The position numbers were made by a program, and so were the translations under genes. Below, piece after piece: positions 23,055-31,913 of a stretch of 64,000 bases of DNA. The notes under the pieces were generated by a model. It ran no database searches. It was given only the letters and a program-made list of their open reading frames with translations, and was not told where the DNA came from. Source of the DNA: a bacterium (GTDB taxonomy: Bacteria > Chloroflexota > Anaerolineae > Caldilineales > Caldilineaceae); NCBI GenBank assembly GCA_016124945.1, contig WGMT01000042.1:1-64000 (forward strand). The letters run 5' to 3'. The stretch's first letter is position 1. The number at the start of each line of letters is the position of its first letter.

Positions 23055-25694
23055 ATGACAACCGATTCATCGCGTTTTCTCTATCGCGGCGCTCGCACCG
23101 GCCAGATCAGCTTCCCCTTGGGCGGCCTTGGCACCGGCTGCATCGGCCTCGCCGGCAATGGACGGCTCATCGACTGGGAAATCTTCAACCGGCCCAACAA
23201 AGGCAGCGTCAACGGCTTTTCGCACTTTGCCATCAAAGCCGAACAGGACGGCGCCGTGACTGACGCCCGCGTCCTTCACGGCGATCTGCACCCGCCCTAC
23301 CAAGGAGAGATCCAGGCGCCACGCTTCAATTCCTACGGCTGGGGCCCCCGTCGCGAATACCTCACCGGCCTGCCCCACTTCGAGGACGTCACCTTTCGCG
23401 GCGAGTATCCCCTCGCCACACTCGACTTTGTCGACAACCGCTTCCCCGGCCATGTGACGCTCACCGCCTTCAACCCACTCATCCCGCTCGACGACATTTC
23501 ATCGGGCGTCCCGGCGGCTTTCTTCGATTTCGCCGTCACCAATACCACCGACAAAACCATCGACTACACACTGGTCGGTGTCCTGGCCAACCCGCTGCCC
23601 GCCAACAACGTCAACACCATCGAAGAAACAACCTGGGGCCACCACCTGCATCTGGCCAGTGACAACCTCGACCCCGCCGCCACCGAATACGGCGAAATGG
23701 CGCTGGCCGCGTCCACGGCGCACCTGCCCAATGCCCAGGCTAGCTGGCAACAATACTGGTATCGCGGCGCATGGTTCGACAACCTGGAAACCTACTGGAC
23801 AGACATCTCCACACCCGGCCCATTGCGCAACCGCGTCTACCCGCCCCAACGCGCCAAAGACAAAAACGAAGGCGCGCTCGCCGTCACTGTCACCGTCGCG
23901 CCCGGCGAATCGGCCAGTTTCCGCTTCGTCATCGCCTGGCACTTTCCTAATTGCTTCAACTACTGGAGCGGCTACCCCAGCCCTCGCCTCGTCCAACAAC
24001 AGGACGTGCCGCCCGTCTGGCACAACTTCTACGCCACCCAATGGACCGACGTGCGCGCCGTCGCCGACTATGCGATAACTGAGTGGGATCGACTCTACGC
24101 CCAGACCGCCCAATTCCACGACGCGCTCTTCGCCTCGGATCTGCCCGACACCGCCCTCGACGCCGTCTCGGCCAACATTTCGATCCTCAAATCGCCCACT
24201 GTCCTCCGCCTCGAAGACGGCACCTTCTACGGCTGGGAAGGCTGTCACCCCAGCGAAGGCTGCTGCGAAGGCAGTTGCACCCACGTCTGGAACTACGCCC
24301 AGGCGCTGCCCTTCCTCTTCCCCGCGCTGGAACGCTCCATGCGCAACGCCGACTACGGCTACAACCTGCGCCAAGACGGCGGTATGCCCTTCCGTCTGCA
24401 ACTGCCCCTGGGATCAGGCTACTGGAACTTCCGCCCCTGCGCCGACGGCCAATTCGGCGGCGTGCTCAAAACCTACCGCGACTGGAAAATCAGCGGCGAC
24501 ACCGAGTGGCTACGCGCCCTCTGGCCCGCCGTCAAACAGTCCATCGAATTTGCCTGGAGCCCACGCAACCCCGACCGCTGGGATCCCGACAAAACCGGCG
24601 TCCTCTGGGGACGGCAACACCACACCCTCGACATGGAACTCTTCGGCCCCAATTCCTGGCTCACCGGCTTCTACCTGGGCGCGCTTAAAGCCGGCGCGAT
24701 CATGGCCACCGCCGTGGGCGACGTCGACGCCGCCGCCGAATTTCGCACGATCTTCGCTCGCGGCAAAGCCTGGGTCGACGCCAACCTCTTCAACGGCGAA
24801 TACTACTACCAGCGCGTCGACCTCGAAGACAAATCCATCGTCGAAGCCTTTGTCGACGAAATCCCCCTCGTGCAGGGTGGCGACACCCTGGCCGCCTACT
24901 GGCACGAAGAGCGCGGCGAAATCAAATACCAGATCGGCGAAGGCAGCAGCATCGATCAGATCCTGGCCCAATGGCACGCCGATCTCTACGGCCTGGGCGA
25001 AATCTTCGACCGCGAACAGGTCAAAAAAGCAGCCGCCGCCATCTACCGCCACAACTTCATCCCGCGCATGGGCGACGTCTACAACCCCTGCCGCATCTAC
25101 AGCCTCAACGACGAAGGCGGCCTCGTCATCTGCGCCTGGCCCGCAGGATCGCGCAAACCCGCCATTCCCGCGCCCTACTCCCAAGAAACCATGAACGGCT
25201 TCGAATATTCCGCCGCCATCCACATGATCATGGTCGGCCTCGTCGACGAAGGCATGACCGCTGTCACCGCCATCCGTCACCGCTACGACGGCGAACGGCG
25301 CAACCCATGGAACGAGTTCGAGTGCGGCAACAACTACGCCCGCTCCATGGCCTCCTACGCGCTGCTCAACGCCTTCAGCGGCTTCGAGTTCGACATGACC
25401 CGCCGCCACATCGGCTTCAAGCCCGTCCGCCCGCAAAACGGCCGTTTCCGCACCTTCTGGAGCCTCGACAGCGGCTGGGGCACCTTCAAAATGACGCCCG
25501 ACGCCTACACCCTGCGCGTCGACCACGGCGAACTCACGCTCAACAGCCTGCGCCTACCCGTCGCTGCGCCCAAGCCGCTTGCCTTTCAGATGGACCAGAA
25601 CAACGTCGGCTTCTCCCTAGCAGGCGATCTCGTACAGTTCACCTCGCCCCTCACCATCCAGGCAGGACAATTTTTAAGTTGCCGCCGCGGCTAG
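23055..25694 (+). CDS. GH116-family beta-glucosidase (GBA2-like)
   Basis: An 879-residue glycoside hydrolase of family 116, which includes bacterial beta-glucosidases and mammalian non-lysosomal glucosylceramidase. An N-terminal beta-sandwich (IPLGGLGTGCIGL-type start: FPLGGLGTGCIGLAGNGRL) is followed by an (alpha/alpha)6 domain. Glu405 in CCEGSCTHVWNYAQ aligns with the family nucleophile and Asp526 in LDMELFGPN is the likely acid/base. No signal peptide, so probably cytoplasmic. The start at 23055 excludes seven upstream codons; no strong ribosome-binding site is seen. It is strongly GC-rich in third positions compared with the kinases before it. The substrate is presumably a beta-glucoside. 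Confidence 0.88.
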   Translation: MTTDSSRFLYRGARTGQISFPLGGLGTGCIGLAGNGRLIDWEIFNRPNKGSVNGFSHFAIKAEQDGAVTDARVLHGDLHPPYQGEIQAPRFNSYGWGPRREYLTGLPHFEDVTFRGEYPLATLDFVDNRFPGHVTLTAFNPLIPLDDISSGVPAAFFDFAVTNTTDKTIDYTLVGVLANPLPANNVNTIEETTWGHHLHLASDNLDPAATEYGEMALAASTAHLPNAQASWQQYWYRGAWFDNLETYWTDISTPGPLRNRVYPPQRAKDKNEGALAVTVTVAPGESASFRFVIAWHFPNCFNYWSGYPSPRLVQQQDVPPVWHNFYATQWTDVRAVADYAITEWDRLYAQTAQFHDALFASDLPDTALDAVSANISILKSPTVLRLEDGTFYGWEGCHPSEGCCEGSCTHVWNYAQALPFLFPALERSMRNADYGYNLRQDGGMPFRLQLPLGSGYWNFRPCADGQFGGVLKTYRDWKISGDTEWLRALWPAVKQSIEFAWSPRNPDRWDPDKTGVLWGRQHHTLDMELFGPNSWLTGFYLGALKAGAIMATAVGDVDAAAEFRTIFARGKAWVDANLFNGEYYYQRVDLEDKSIVEAFVDEIPLVQGGDTLAAYWHEERGEIKYQIGEGSSIDQILAQWHADLYGLGEIFDREQVKKAAAAIYRHNFIPRMGDVYNPCRIYSLNDEGGLVICAWPAGSRKPAIPAPYSQETMNGFEYSAAIHMIMVGLVDEGMTAVTAIRHRYDGERRNPWNEFECGNNYARSMASYALLNAFSGFEFDMTRRHIGFKPVRPQNGRFRTFWSLDSGWGTFKMTPDAYTLRVDHGELTLNSLRLPVAAPKPLAFQMDQNNVGFSLAGDLVQFTSPLTIQAGQFLSCRRG

Positions 25695-25770
25695 GGTGGC
25701 GCCTTGTCCTCGGAAGAATTGCGAGTTCCGAATTGCGGAAGTAACGACTGCAGTGAGTCTATGAAATAAA

Positions 25771-25836
25771 GCGGAGGGAGCACGCCTACGTGCGACTCTA
25801 GGCGGTAAGAGCCGCACATGGGCGTGCTCCCTCCGC
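25771..25836. repeat. GCGGAG-family hairpin
   Basis: 25771-25794 pairs with 25813-25836 (22 of 24). The stem begins GCGGAGGGAGCACGCC and shares its layout with the hairpins at 4458-4523 and 58134-58200. Confidence 0.8.
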
Positions 25837-25924
25837 GCATTGAAAGAAATAGCACCTGTGTAGTTTTATCCGCAACCCGCAATTCGCAACCCGCAACCCA
25901 CAACATTTCACCGAGCCAACAACC

Positions 25925-27178
25925 TTGATCCGACCAACATCCACCGTCCTCGCCCCCCTACGCAATCACCACTACCGCCGCCTCATGCTCAGCAACATGC
26001 TTTGGTGGCAGATCCTCGCCATGTGGACGGTGGTGGCCGGCGCGCTCGTACTCGACATCACCAACTCGGCGCTGGCAGTCACCCTGCTTAGCTTCTGGCG
26101 GCGCGCCGCCCAACTGGGCGTGGCCGGTTTCGCCGGTCCCATCGGCGACCGTGTGGGCCGCCGCCACACCCTGATCCTCACCCAGGGGACGATCCTGGCC
26201 GCGCTCGTGGCCGTCCTTGCGCTCTATCTTGCCGGTGGATTGGCGGCCTGGCACATGGGCGTCGCCGCCTTCCTCATCGGCGCGGCCTGGTCCATCGACC
26301 TGCCTGCGCGCAACGCCCTCGTCCCCGATCTGGTGGGGCGCGACCTCACCATCGACGCCATGCTGCTGGAAAGCTTCATCCAGGGCATTGTCGCCAGCGC
26401 CAGCGCCTTCTTCGCCGGCTGGCTGCTCGACACACTCGGCCCGCAAGGATGCTTCAGCGTGCTCGTGGTTGTCAGCGCAGTCAATGTTGCCCTGCTCGTC
26501 GTCCTCTCGCGCCAGGAGATTCGCCGCACCACCGCCGTTGCAGGACAGTCCATCTGGCGCGACCTGGGCGCGGGCATTTCGTACATCCGCGGCCATCAGC
26601 CCATTCTGGCGGTGACGCTCGTCTCCGCGGTGCTTAACACCTGGATCTTCCCGTCCATGAGCCTCTTGCCTGTCTTCGCGCGGGATGTCCTCTTGAGCGG
26701 GGCGTTGGGGTTGGGTCTGCTCAGTGCGGGATACAATGCTGGGACGTTCGTAGGTCTCCTTATCGCCAACCGGTTGCGGCGTACCCTACCGATTGGCTGG
26801 CTCTTCATGGCCGGCACGATGGTCGAATGTGTCGCCCTGACTGCGTTCGCCTTTTCGGGGGTCTATGCGCTCTCGTGGGTGCTCATCTTTATGGCGGGGT
26901 TGGGGCAGGCAGGCTTCCACACCATGCGCAACGCCGTCCTTCTCACCGAAACCAGCAACGAAATGCGCGGCCGCGCCCTCAGCACCGTCGGGCTGACGCA
27001 GGGCGTGGGTTTGATTGGCGAAATGCAGACGGGCTTGCTGGCCGAGCGGATCGGCGCGCCGATCACCGCAGGCGTGCAGTCGGGCGGCGCCGCCATTCTG
27101 TCGGCGCTGATCTTTCTGTGGCTGCCCGCAATTTGGCGTTCAGGACGACGAAAAGCAGTTTCGCTGGAGGAAAGGTAG
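25925..27178 (+). CDS. MFS transporter (EntS/MFS_3-like)
   Basis: A 417-residue membrane protein with about twelve hydrophobic helices and the MFS loop motif GPIGDRVGRRHT between helices 2 and 3. It resembles the enterobactin-exporter-like MFS_3 group, with SIDLPARNALVPDLVGRD and MRGRALST motifs typical of that group. The start is a TTG at 25925 placed just before LAPLRNHHYRRLMLSN; no good ribosome-binding site is visible. Substrate unknown; a drug or siderophore efflux role is possible. Confidence 0.8.
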   Translation: MIRPTSTVLAPLRNHHYRRLMLSNMLWWQILAMWTVVAGALVLDITNSALAVTLLSFWRRAAQLGVAGFAGPIGDRVGRRHTLILTQGTILAALVAVLALYLAGGLAAWHMGVAAFLIGAAWSIDLPARNALVPDLVGRDLTIDAMLLESFIQGIVASASAFFAGWLLDTLGPQGCFSVLVVVSAVNVALLVVLSRQEIRRTTAVAGQSIWRDLGAGISYIRGHQPILAVTLVSAVLNTWIFPSMSLLPVFARDVLLSGALGLGLLSAGYNAGTFVGLLIANRLRRTLPIGWLFMAGTMVECVALTAFAFSGVYALSWVLIFMAGLGQAGFHTMRNAVLLTETSNEMRGRALSTVGLTQGVGLIGEMQTGLLAERIGAPITAGVQSGGAAILSALIFLWLPAIWRSGRRKAVSLEER

Positions 27179-27295
27179 CCATCGCCCCTTTTCCTTCCAT
27201 CTTTCGACAGAGGCCATAACAGTAGCCCGGTGTTATCCTGGGAATGCAGTCTTGTTTTGTCTCTTCACAACCAAATCGGCGAAACGAGGTTCCCC

Positions 27296-28402
27296 ATGAT
27301 TTTCAAGCGCTTGCTGCAAGGCTTGCTTGTCTTCTGTGCCGTGATTGTCGTCTATCTCTTGTCCGTTGGACTGTTACCCGGCATTCAGGCACCGCCACAG
27401 AAGATCCCGCGACGGCAACCTAAACCACATAACAATACCGGCGATAATAACGGCACCGATGACGTTCGCCGTGAAAACGTTGCCTTCATGGTCAATGGCA
27501 CGCGCGTGCGCGCCTGGTTATATCCACTGGCCAATGGGGCTGCACCCGCCCCCTGTGTCGTCATGGCGCATGGGCTGGGCGGCGTCAAGGCGATGGGATT
27601 GGACCGTTACGCTCGGCGCTTTCACTCGGCAGGTTTCGCCGTGCTCGTCTTCGACTATCGTTTTTGGGGAGAAAGCGAGGGCAATCCACGTCACCTGGCC
27701 TGGATTCCGCACCAGCTTACCGACTGGGCCGACGCCGTCAAGTACGCCCGCAGTCGCCCCGAAGTGGACAGCCAGAGGATCATACTGTGGGGCACATCCT
27801 TGAGCGGCGGACACGTCATTGCCACCGCCGCCGCGGACCCTGCCATCGCCGCCGTCATCGCCCAGTGCCCAGCCTTGGACGGTCACGTAGCACTGGAAGA
27901 GATGATGCACCGTCAAGGCATGGGCGCCATCAACTGGGGAGTGATCCCGCACGCGCAACGTGATCTCGTGCGCTCCTGGCTGGGGCTGTCGGCGCATAAA
28001 GTGCCAATTGTCGGACCGGCGGGCAGCATAGCGCTGATGCCGCTGCCAGAAGCCGTGGACGCCTTCGCCGAATTGGCCCCGTCCGACTTCGTCAACGAGG
28101 TGTGCGCCCGTATCGCCGTGCGCATAGACAAATACCGTCCTGTGCAGCAGGCGAACAAGATTCGCTGCCCGGTGTTGCTCCAAATCTGCGAACACGATCC
28201 GGTCACCCCGCCCGGCGTCGTCGAGGACGCGAACCGGCGATTGGGTGCTCGCGCCAAGATTGCGCGCTATCCCATCGGTCATTTCGACATCTACCAGGGG
28301 GCACACTTCGAGCACGCGGTCGCTGATCAGGTACAATTTTTGTCGAAAATTCCCTCTTTACAACCCAATACTCCTGTGCTACACTCGAAATCGTCTACGT
28401 AA
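27296..28402 (+). CDS. Alpha/beta hydrolase with N-terminal membrane anchor
   Basis: A 368-residue protein: N-terminal membrane helix (residues 4-26), an Asn/Gly-rich linker (NNTGDNNGTDD), then an alpha/beta-hydrolase domain. Visible are the oxyanion HGLGGVKAMG, FDYRFWGESEG, the nucleophile elbow GTSLSGG, an Asp strand LLQICEHDPVTPP and the catalytic-type His in YPIGHFDIYQG. It resembles the dienelactone hydrolase/acetyl xylan esterase group. The substrate is unknown. The promoter of the downstream leader RNA lies inside its last codons. Confidence 0.78.
   Translation: MIFKRLLQGLLVFCAVIVVYLLSVGLLPGIQAPPQKIPRRQPKPHNNTGDNNGTDDVRRENVAFMVNGTRVRAWLYPLANGAAPAPCVVMAHGLGGVKAMGLDRYARRFHSAGFAVLVFDYRFWGESEGNPRHLAWIPHQLTDWADAVKYARSRPEVDSQRIILWGTSLSGGHVIATAAADPAIAAVIAQCPALDGHVALEEMMHRQGMGAINWGVIPHAQRDLVRSWLGLSAHKVPIVGPAGSIALMPLPEAVDAFAELAPSDFVNEVCARIAVRIDKYRPVQQANKIRCPVLLQICEHDPVTPPGVVEDANRRLGARAKIARYPIGHFDIYQGAHFEHAVADQVQFLSKIPSLQPNTPVLHSKSST
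28357..28385 (+). promoter_or_regulatory. Sigma-70-type promoter for the RIO kinase leader
   Basis: TTTACA, a 17-bp spacer and TACACT, with a TG one base before the -10 (extended). Transcription would start near 28392, inside the last codons of the hydrolase gene. Confidence 0.7.
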
Positions 28403-28447
28403 TTCTGCGCATAAGGTCCGTAATTTATGTTTACGAAAGGAGGCGTC

Positions 28448-28531
28448 ATGTCAGTCCAAGTGAAAAGTGTGCTGCGAACGAACTCGCAGCTTGGATTTGT
28501 CATAGGAATACGCCTGCCTGAGGTGCGCTGA
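28448..28531 (+). CDS. Possible 27-residue leader peptide upstream of RIO kinase
   Basis: An ATG preceded by a strong GAAAGGAGG ribosome-binding site opens a 27-codon frame beginning MSVQVKSVLRT and ending IRLPEVR. It lies after a good promoter and before a rho-independent terminator, so it reads as a translated leader. Its 3-prime codons contain ACGCCTGC, a copy of the terminator right arm, which can pair with the terminator left arm. Not similar to any protein I recognise. A free small protein is the alternative. Confidence 0.5.
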   Translation: MSVQVKSVLRTNSQLGFVIGIRLPEVR

Positions 28532-28569
28532 TCGACGTGCGCTAACCTCGTCTTCTTCGACTCTCGGGT

Positions 28570-28600
28570 CGCAGGTGTGTTCCACGCCTGCGGCCTTTTT
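28570..28600 (+). terminator. Rho-independent terminator/attenuator before the RIO kinase
   Basis: A 10-bp stem (28570-28579 with 28583-28592, one G-U), 3-nt loop and a T5 tract at 28596-28600, only 70 nt before the kinase start. Bases 28571-28577 can instead pair with 28511-28517 in the leader peptide frame. Confidence 0.7.
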
Positions 28601-28669
28601 GATTGGTCGCAGCCCGCCGGTAAGCAAACAAATTGACACTGAATCGCTAACCAAAGGACCATCGCGACC

Positions 28670-29710
28670 ATGCCTTCGAGCATTCCCTGGAACACCGGCC
28701 ACCCTCACGACGACGAAGAGATCGTGGCCCTCTACGAAGAACAGTTCAACCTGCCGCGCAGCGAAGAGCACCGCGGCCGTAAACCCAAGAATCTGCAACA
28801 GAAACGCCAAAAGGTACAGCAAGAAGTGGCCGAAATGGCCGAAGATGCTGGCCTTGCGGCGGGTTTCAACATCACCTATGTGCCCACACGCTTTGAGGCC
28901 GAGTGGCTGCTCGATTCGCTGCGCCACTTCTACGAACAAGATCTGGTCGTGGATGTGACGGCGCGGGTGCAGGGTGGCAAAGAAGCCAACGTCTACCGCT
29001 GCCAGGCCCACCACAGCACCGGCGTGGAATGGCTGGCCGCCAAGGTCTACCGTCCGCGCAAGTTCCGCAACCTGCGCAACGACGCCATGTACCGCGAAGG
29101 ACGCCAGATCCTCACCGAAGAGAATGGCAAGCCCGCCGATCCGCGCGACGACCGCATTGTACGTGCCATCGGCAAGAAGACGGCCTTTGGTGTGCAGGTG
29201 CAGCACACATCCTGGCTCATGTACGAGTTCAAGACGCTGGAATCGCTCTACGCAGCGGGCGCCGCCGTACCCAAGCCCGTCAGCGCGGCGGAGAACGCCA
29301 TCCTCATGGGCTATGTGGGCGATCAATATCTGGCCGCCCCCACCCTGCAAGAGACGTCGCTGCCCGAAGAAGAGGCCTATCCGCTCTTCCAAGAAACGCT
29401 GCGCAACATTGAGTTGATGATGCGGCGTGGGATTATCCACGGTGACCTCTCGCCCTACAACATCCTCTACTGGGAAGGACAGATCACCCTGATCGACTTC
29501 CCACAGGTGACCCAGGCACAGACGAACCGCCACGCCCGTAAGATTCTCGAACGCGATGTGCAGCGCATCTGCGACTACTTCCGCCGCTACGGTGTGCGCA
29601 GCGATCCACGCGCCATCACCGACGAATTCTGGCAGCACTACGCCGCTCCCGATCCCCGCGATCTCGCCGCCGATCTCTCGCGAATCGAGCCGGTGGAGGA
29701 AGAGGAGTGA
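28670..29710 (+). CDS. RIO1-family serine/threonine protein kinase
   Basis: A 346-residue atypical protein kinase. A helical, charged N-terminus (about 1-85) precedes the RIO fold: glycine-poor nucleotide loop ARVQGGKEANVY, catalytic Lys in LAAKVYRP, catalytic loop IHGDLSPYNILY (Asp259) and the metal-binding LIDFPQ. These are the RIO1 family hallmarks. In eukaryotes and archaea RIO kinases act in ribosome maturation; in bacteria the role is largely unknown. The acidic tail is EPVEEEE. It is preceded by an attenuator-like leader, suggesting translation- or transcription-coupled control. Confidence 0.9.
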   Translation: MPSSIPWNTGHPHDDEEIVALYEEQFNLPRSEEHRGRKPKNLQQKRQKVQQEVAEMAEDAGLAAGFNITYVPTRFEAEWLLDSLRHFYEQDLVVDVTARVQGGKEANVYRCQAHHSTGVEWLAAKVYRPRKFRNLRNDAMYREGRQILTEENGKPADPRDDRIVRAIGKKTAFGVQVQHTSWLMYEFKTLESLYAAGAAVPKPVSAAENAILMGYVGDQYLAAPTLQETSLPEEEAYPLFQETLRNIELMMRRGIIHGDLSPYNILYWEGQITLIDFPQVTQAQTNRHARKILERDVQRICDYFRRYGVRSDPRAITDEFWQHYAAPDPRDLAADLSRIEPVEEEE

Positions 29711-29768
29711 CGACAGACGACGGACGACAGACGACCGACGACCGTCGTCCGTCGTCTGTCGTCCTCTC
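29703..29768. repeat. Inverted heptad arrays, GACGACGG type
   Basis: Left arm of GACGACA/GACGACGG heptads (29709-29740) faces a complementary right arm (29741-29768). The left arm begins at the RIO kinase stop. The same heptad recurs at 41886-41935, 42781-42812 and 54094-54127. Confidence 0.85.
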
Positions 29769-29842
29769 CTTTGCGGTCCTTCCGCTTTTGTGCGAGAATC
29801 GCGACACAACGACTCTCCTCTTCCAACGGACAGGTTTGGTGT

Positions 29843-31909
29843 ATGGTGCTTCCGTTTGATTCTATCTACCGGCACGGCTTTGTGCGGGTCACGGTTTGCG
29901 TGCCCAATGTCAAGGTGGCTGATCCTCAGTTCAATTTTGAACATACCCTTGTTCTGGCGAGGCGTGCGTCGGATCTCAACGCGGCTGTAGCGCTTTTCCC
30001 TGAGTTGGGGATCTCGGCCTACGCCAACGAAGATCTCTTCCAACAGGACGCTCTGCTCGACAAAACTCGCGCCGTTCTGGCGACGTTGATAGAAGAAAGC
30101 AAGTCCTTGACACCGGTGCTGCTGGTGGGCGCGCCACTGCGCTTTGAGGGGAAGCTATTCAACTGCGCCGTGGTGATCTACCGGGGCCGTGTGCTGGGCA
30201 TTGCACCCAAAACATACCTGCCCAACTACCGCGAATTCTACGAAAAAAGACAGTTCGTATCGGCACGCCATGCGGTGCAGCGCGAGGTGAATTTCCTGGG
30301 GCAGACGGTGCCCTTCGGCAATGATCTCGTCTTCGACGCCGTCAATGTGAACGGGTTTTCCATCCACGCCGAAATCTGCGAAGACGTGTGGACGCCGCTG
30401 CCGCCCAGTACCTTCGCCGCCCTGGCCGGTGCCACGGTGCTGGCGAATCTTTCAGCCAGCAACATCACCGTGGGCAAGGCCGACTACCGCCGCGACTTGT
30501 GTGCGGCGCAGTCGGGCAAGTGCATCGCCGCCTATCTCTACTCCGCCGCCGGCCCCGGCGAATCCACCACCGATCTGGCCTGGGACGGTCACGCGCTAAT
30601 CTACGAGAACAACGAACGGCTGGCCGAGTCGGAACGCTTCGCCTACCATGAGCAGATCATTGCTGCGGACATCGACTTGGAGCGGCTCATGCAGGATCGC
30701 ATGCGTCTAACCAGCTTCAACGATGCGGCAATGGTGCACCAGGAGACGGTGAGGGCAATCCGGCATGTACCCTTCGAGTTCGAGATCCCAGGCGGAGTGA
30801 TTCCGCTGGAACGGGAGATTGAGCGCTTCCCCTTTGTGCCCAGCGATCCGCGGGTACGAGACGAACGCTGCTTCGAGGCGTACAACATCCAGGTGCACGG
30901 GCTGATGCAGCGGCTCAAGGCCACCGGCATCGAGAAGTTGGTGATCGGGGTGTCGGGCGGGCTGGATTCGACACAGGCGCTGATTGTGGCCGCCCGCACG
31001 ATGGACAGGCTGGGGCTGCCGCGCACCAACATCCTCGCCTACACCATGCCGGGCTTTGCCACCAGCAGAGGGACACGCAGCAACGCCCACTCGTTGATGA
31101 ATTCGCTCGGTGTGGCCGCACATGAGATCGACATCCGCCCGTCCGCCTTGCAGATGATGCGCGACATCGGCCATCCCTTTGCCGATGAGGAACCCGTCTA
31201 CGACATCACCTTCGAGAATGTACAGGCAGGCGAGCGCACATCGCACCTCTTTCGGCTGGCCAACTACAACAACGCGCTCGTCCTCGGCACAGGGGACCTG
31301 AGCGAGCTGGCGCTGGGGTGGGCCACCTACGGCGTGGGCGACCAGATGAGCCACTACAACGTCAACGCCTCGGTGCCGAAGACGTTGATCCAGCACCTGA
31401 TCCGCTGGGTGATCGAAACCGGCCAGTTCGACGCCGAAACCAGCGCCACGCTGCAAGCGATCCTAGACACGGAGATCTCGCCGGAACTAGTCCCTGCGGA
31501 GACGGGCGAGGCCGACACCCCATCGCAGAGCACAGAAGCCCGTATCGGCCCGTACGAGTTGCAGGATTTTCACCTCTACTACATCCTGCGTTTCGGCTTT
31601 CGGCCCAGCAAAGTGGCCTTCCTCAGCCGCCACGCCTGGATCGACCGCAGTCGCGGCCCCTGGCCCGACTTCTTGCCCGACGCCAAACGCAACCAATACT
31701 CGTTGCCAACGATAAAACGCTGGCTCGACGTCTTCCTCTTCCGCTTCTTCCAGATCAGCCAGTTTAAGCGCTCGGCCATGCCCAATGGGCCGAAGATCGG
31801 CTCCGGCGGCTCATTAAGCCCGCGCGGAGATTGGCGCGCGCCCAGCGACTCACACGCCACCGTCTGGCTCGAAGAACTCCACCAGAACGTCCCCGACCAA
31901 GGAGAATAG
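29843..31909 (+). CDS. nadE: Glutamine-dependent NAD+ synthase
   Basis: A 688-residue two-domain enzyme for the last step of NAD synthesis. The N-terminal nitrilase-like glutaminase (residues 1-300) has the triad Glu in LFPELGISAY, Lys in KTYLPNYREFYEKRQF and Cys in HAEICEDVW. The C-terminal synthetase has the ATP pyrophosphatase loop VSGGLDST and later GTGDLSELALGWATYG. Bacterial full-length NadE of this type runs about 680 residues. The Met at 29843 (MVLPFDSIYRHGFVRV) is preferred over 29771. The next gene follows at 4 nt. Confidence 0.93.
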   Translation: MVLPFDSIYRHGFVRVTVCVPNVKVADPQFNFEHTLVLARRASDLNAAVALFPELGISAYANEDLFQQDALLDKTRAVLATLIEESKSLTPVLLVGAPLRFEGKLFNCAVVIYRGRVLGIAPKTYLPNYREFYEKRQFVSARHAVQREVNFLGQTVPFGNDLVFDAVNVNGFSIHAEICEDVWTPLPPSTFAALAGATVLANLSASNITVGKADYRRDLCAAQSGKCIAAYLYSAAGPGESTTDLAWDGHALIYENNERLAESERFAYHEQIIAADIDLERLMQDRMRLTSFNDAAMVHQETVRAIRHVPFEFEIPGGVIPLEREIERFPFVPSDPRVRDERCFEAYNIQVHGLMQRLKATGIEKLVIGVSGGLDSTQALIVAARTMDRLGLPRTNILAYTMPGFATSRGTRSNAHSLMNSLGVAAHEIDIRPSALQMMRDIGHPFADEEPVYDITFENVQAGERTSHLFRLANYNNALVLGTGDLSELALGWATYGVGDQMSHYNVNASVPKTLIQHLIRWVIETGQFDAETSATLQAILDTEISPELVPAETGEADTPSQSTEARIGPYELQDFHLYYILRFGFRPSKVAFLSRHAWIDRSRGPWPDFLPDAKRNQYSLPTIKRWLDVFLFRFFQISQFKRSAMPNGPKIGSGGSLSPRGDWRAPSDSHATVWLEELHQNVPDQGE

Positions 31910-31913
31910 CCCC

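Noticed and set aside
23067..25744. Long reverse-strand and shifted-frame ORFs across the GH116 gene
   Set aside because: Shadow frames caused by high third-position GC; low-complexity composition and no starts with ribosome-binding sites.
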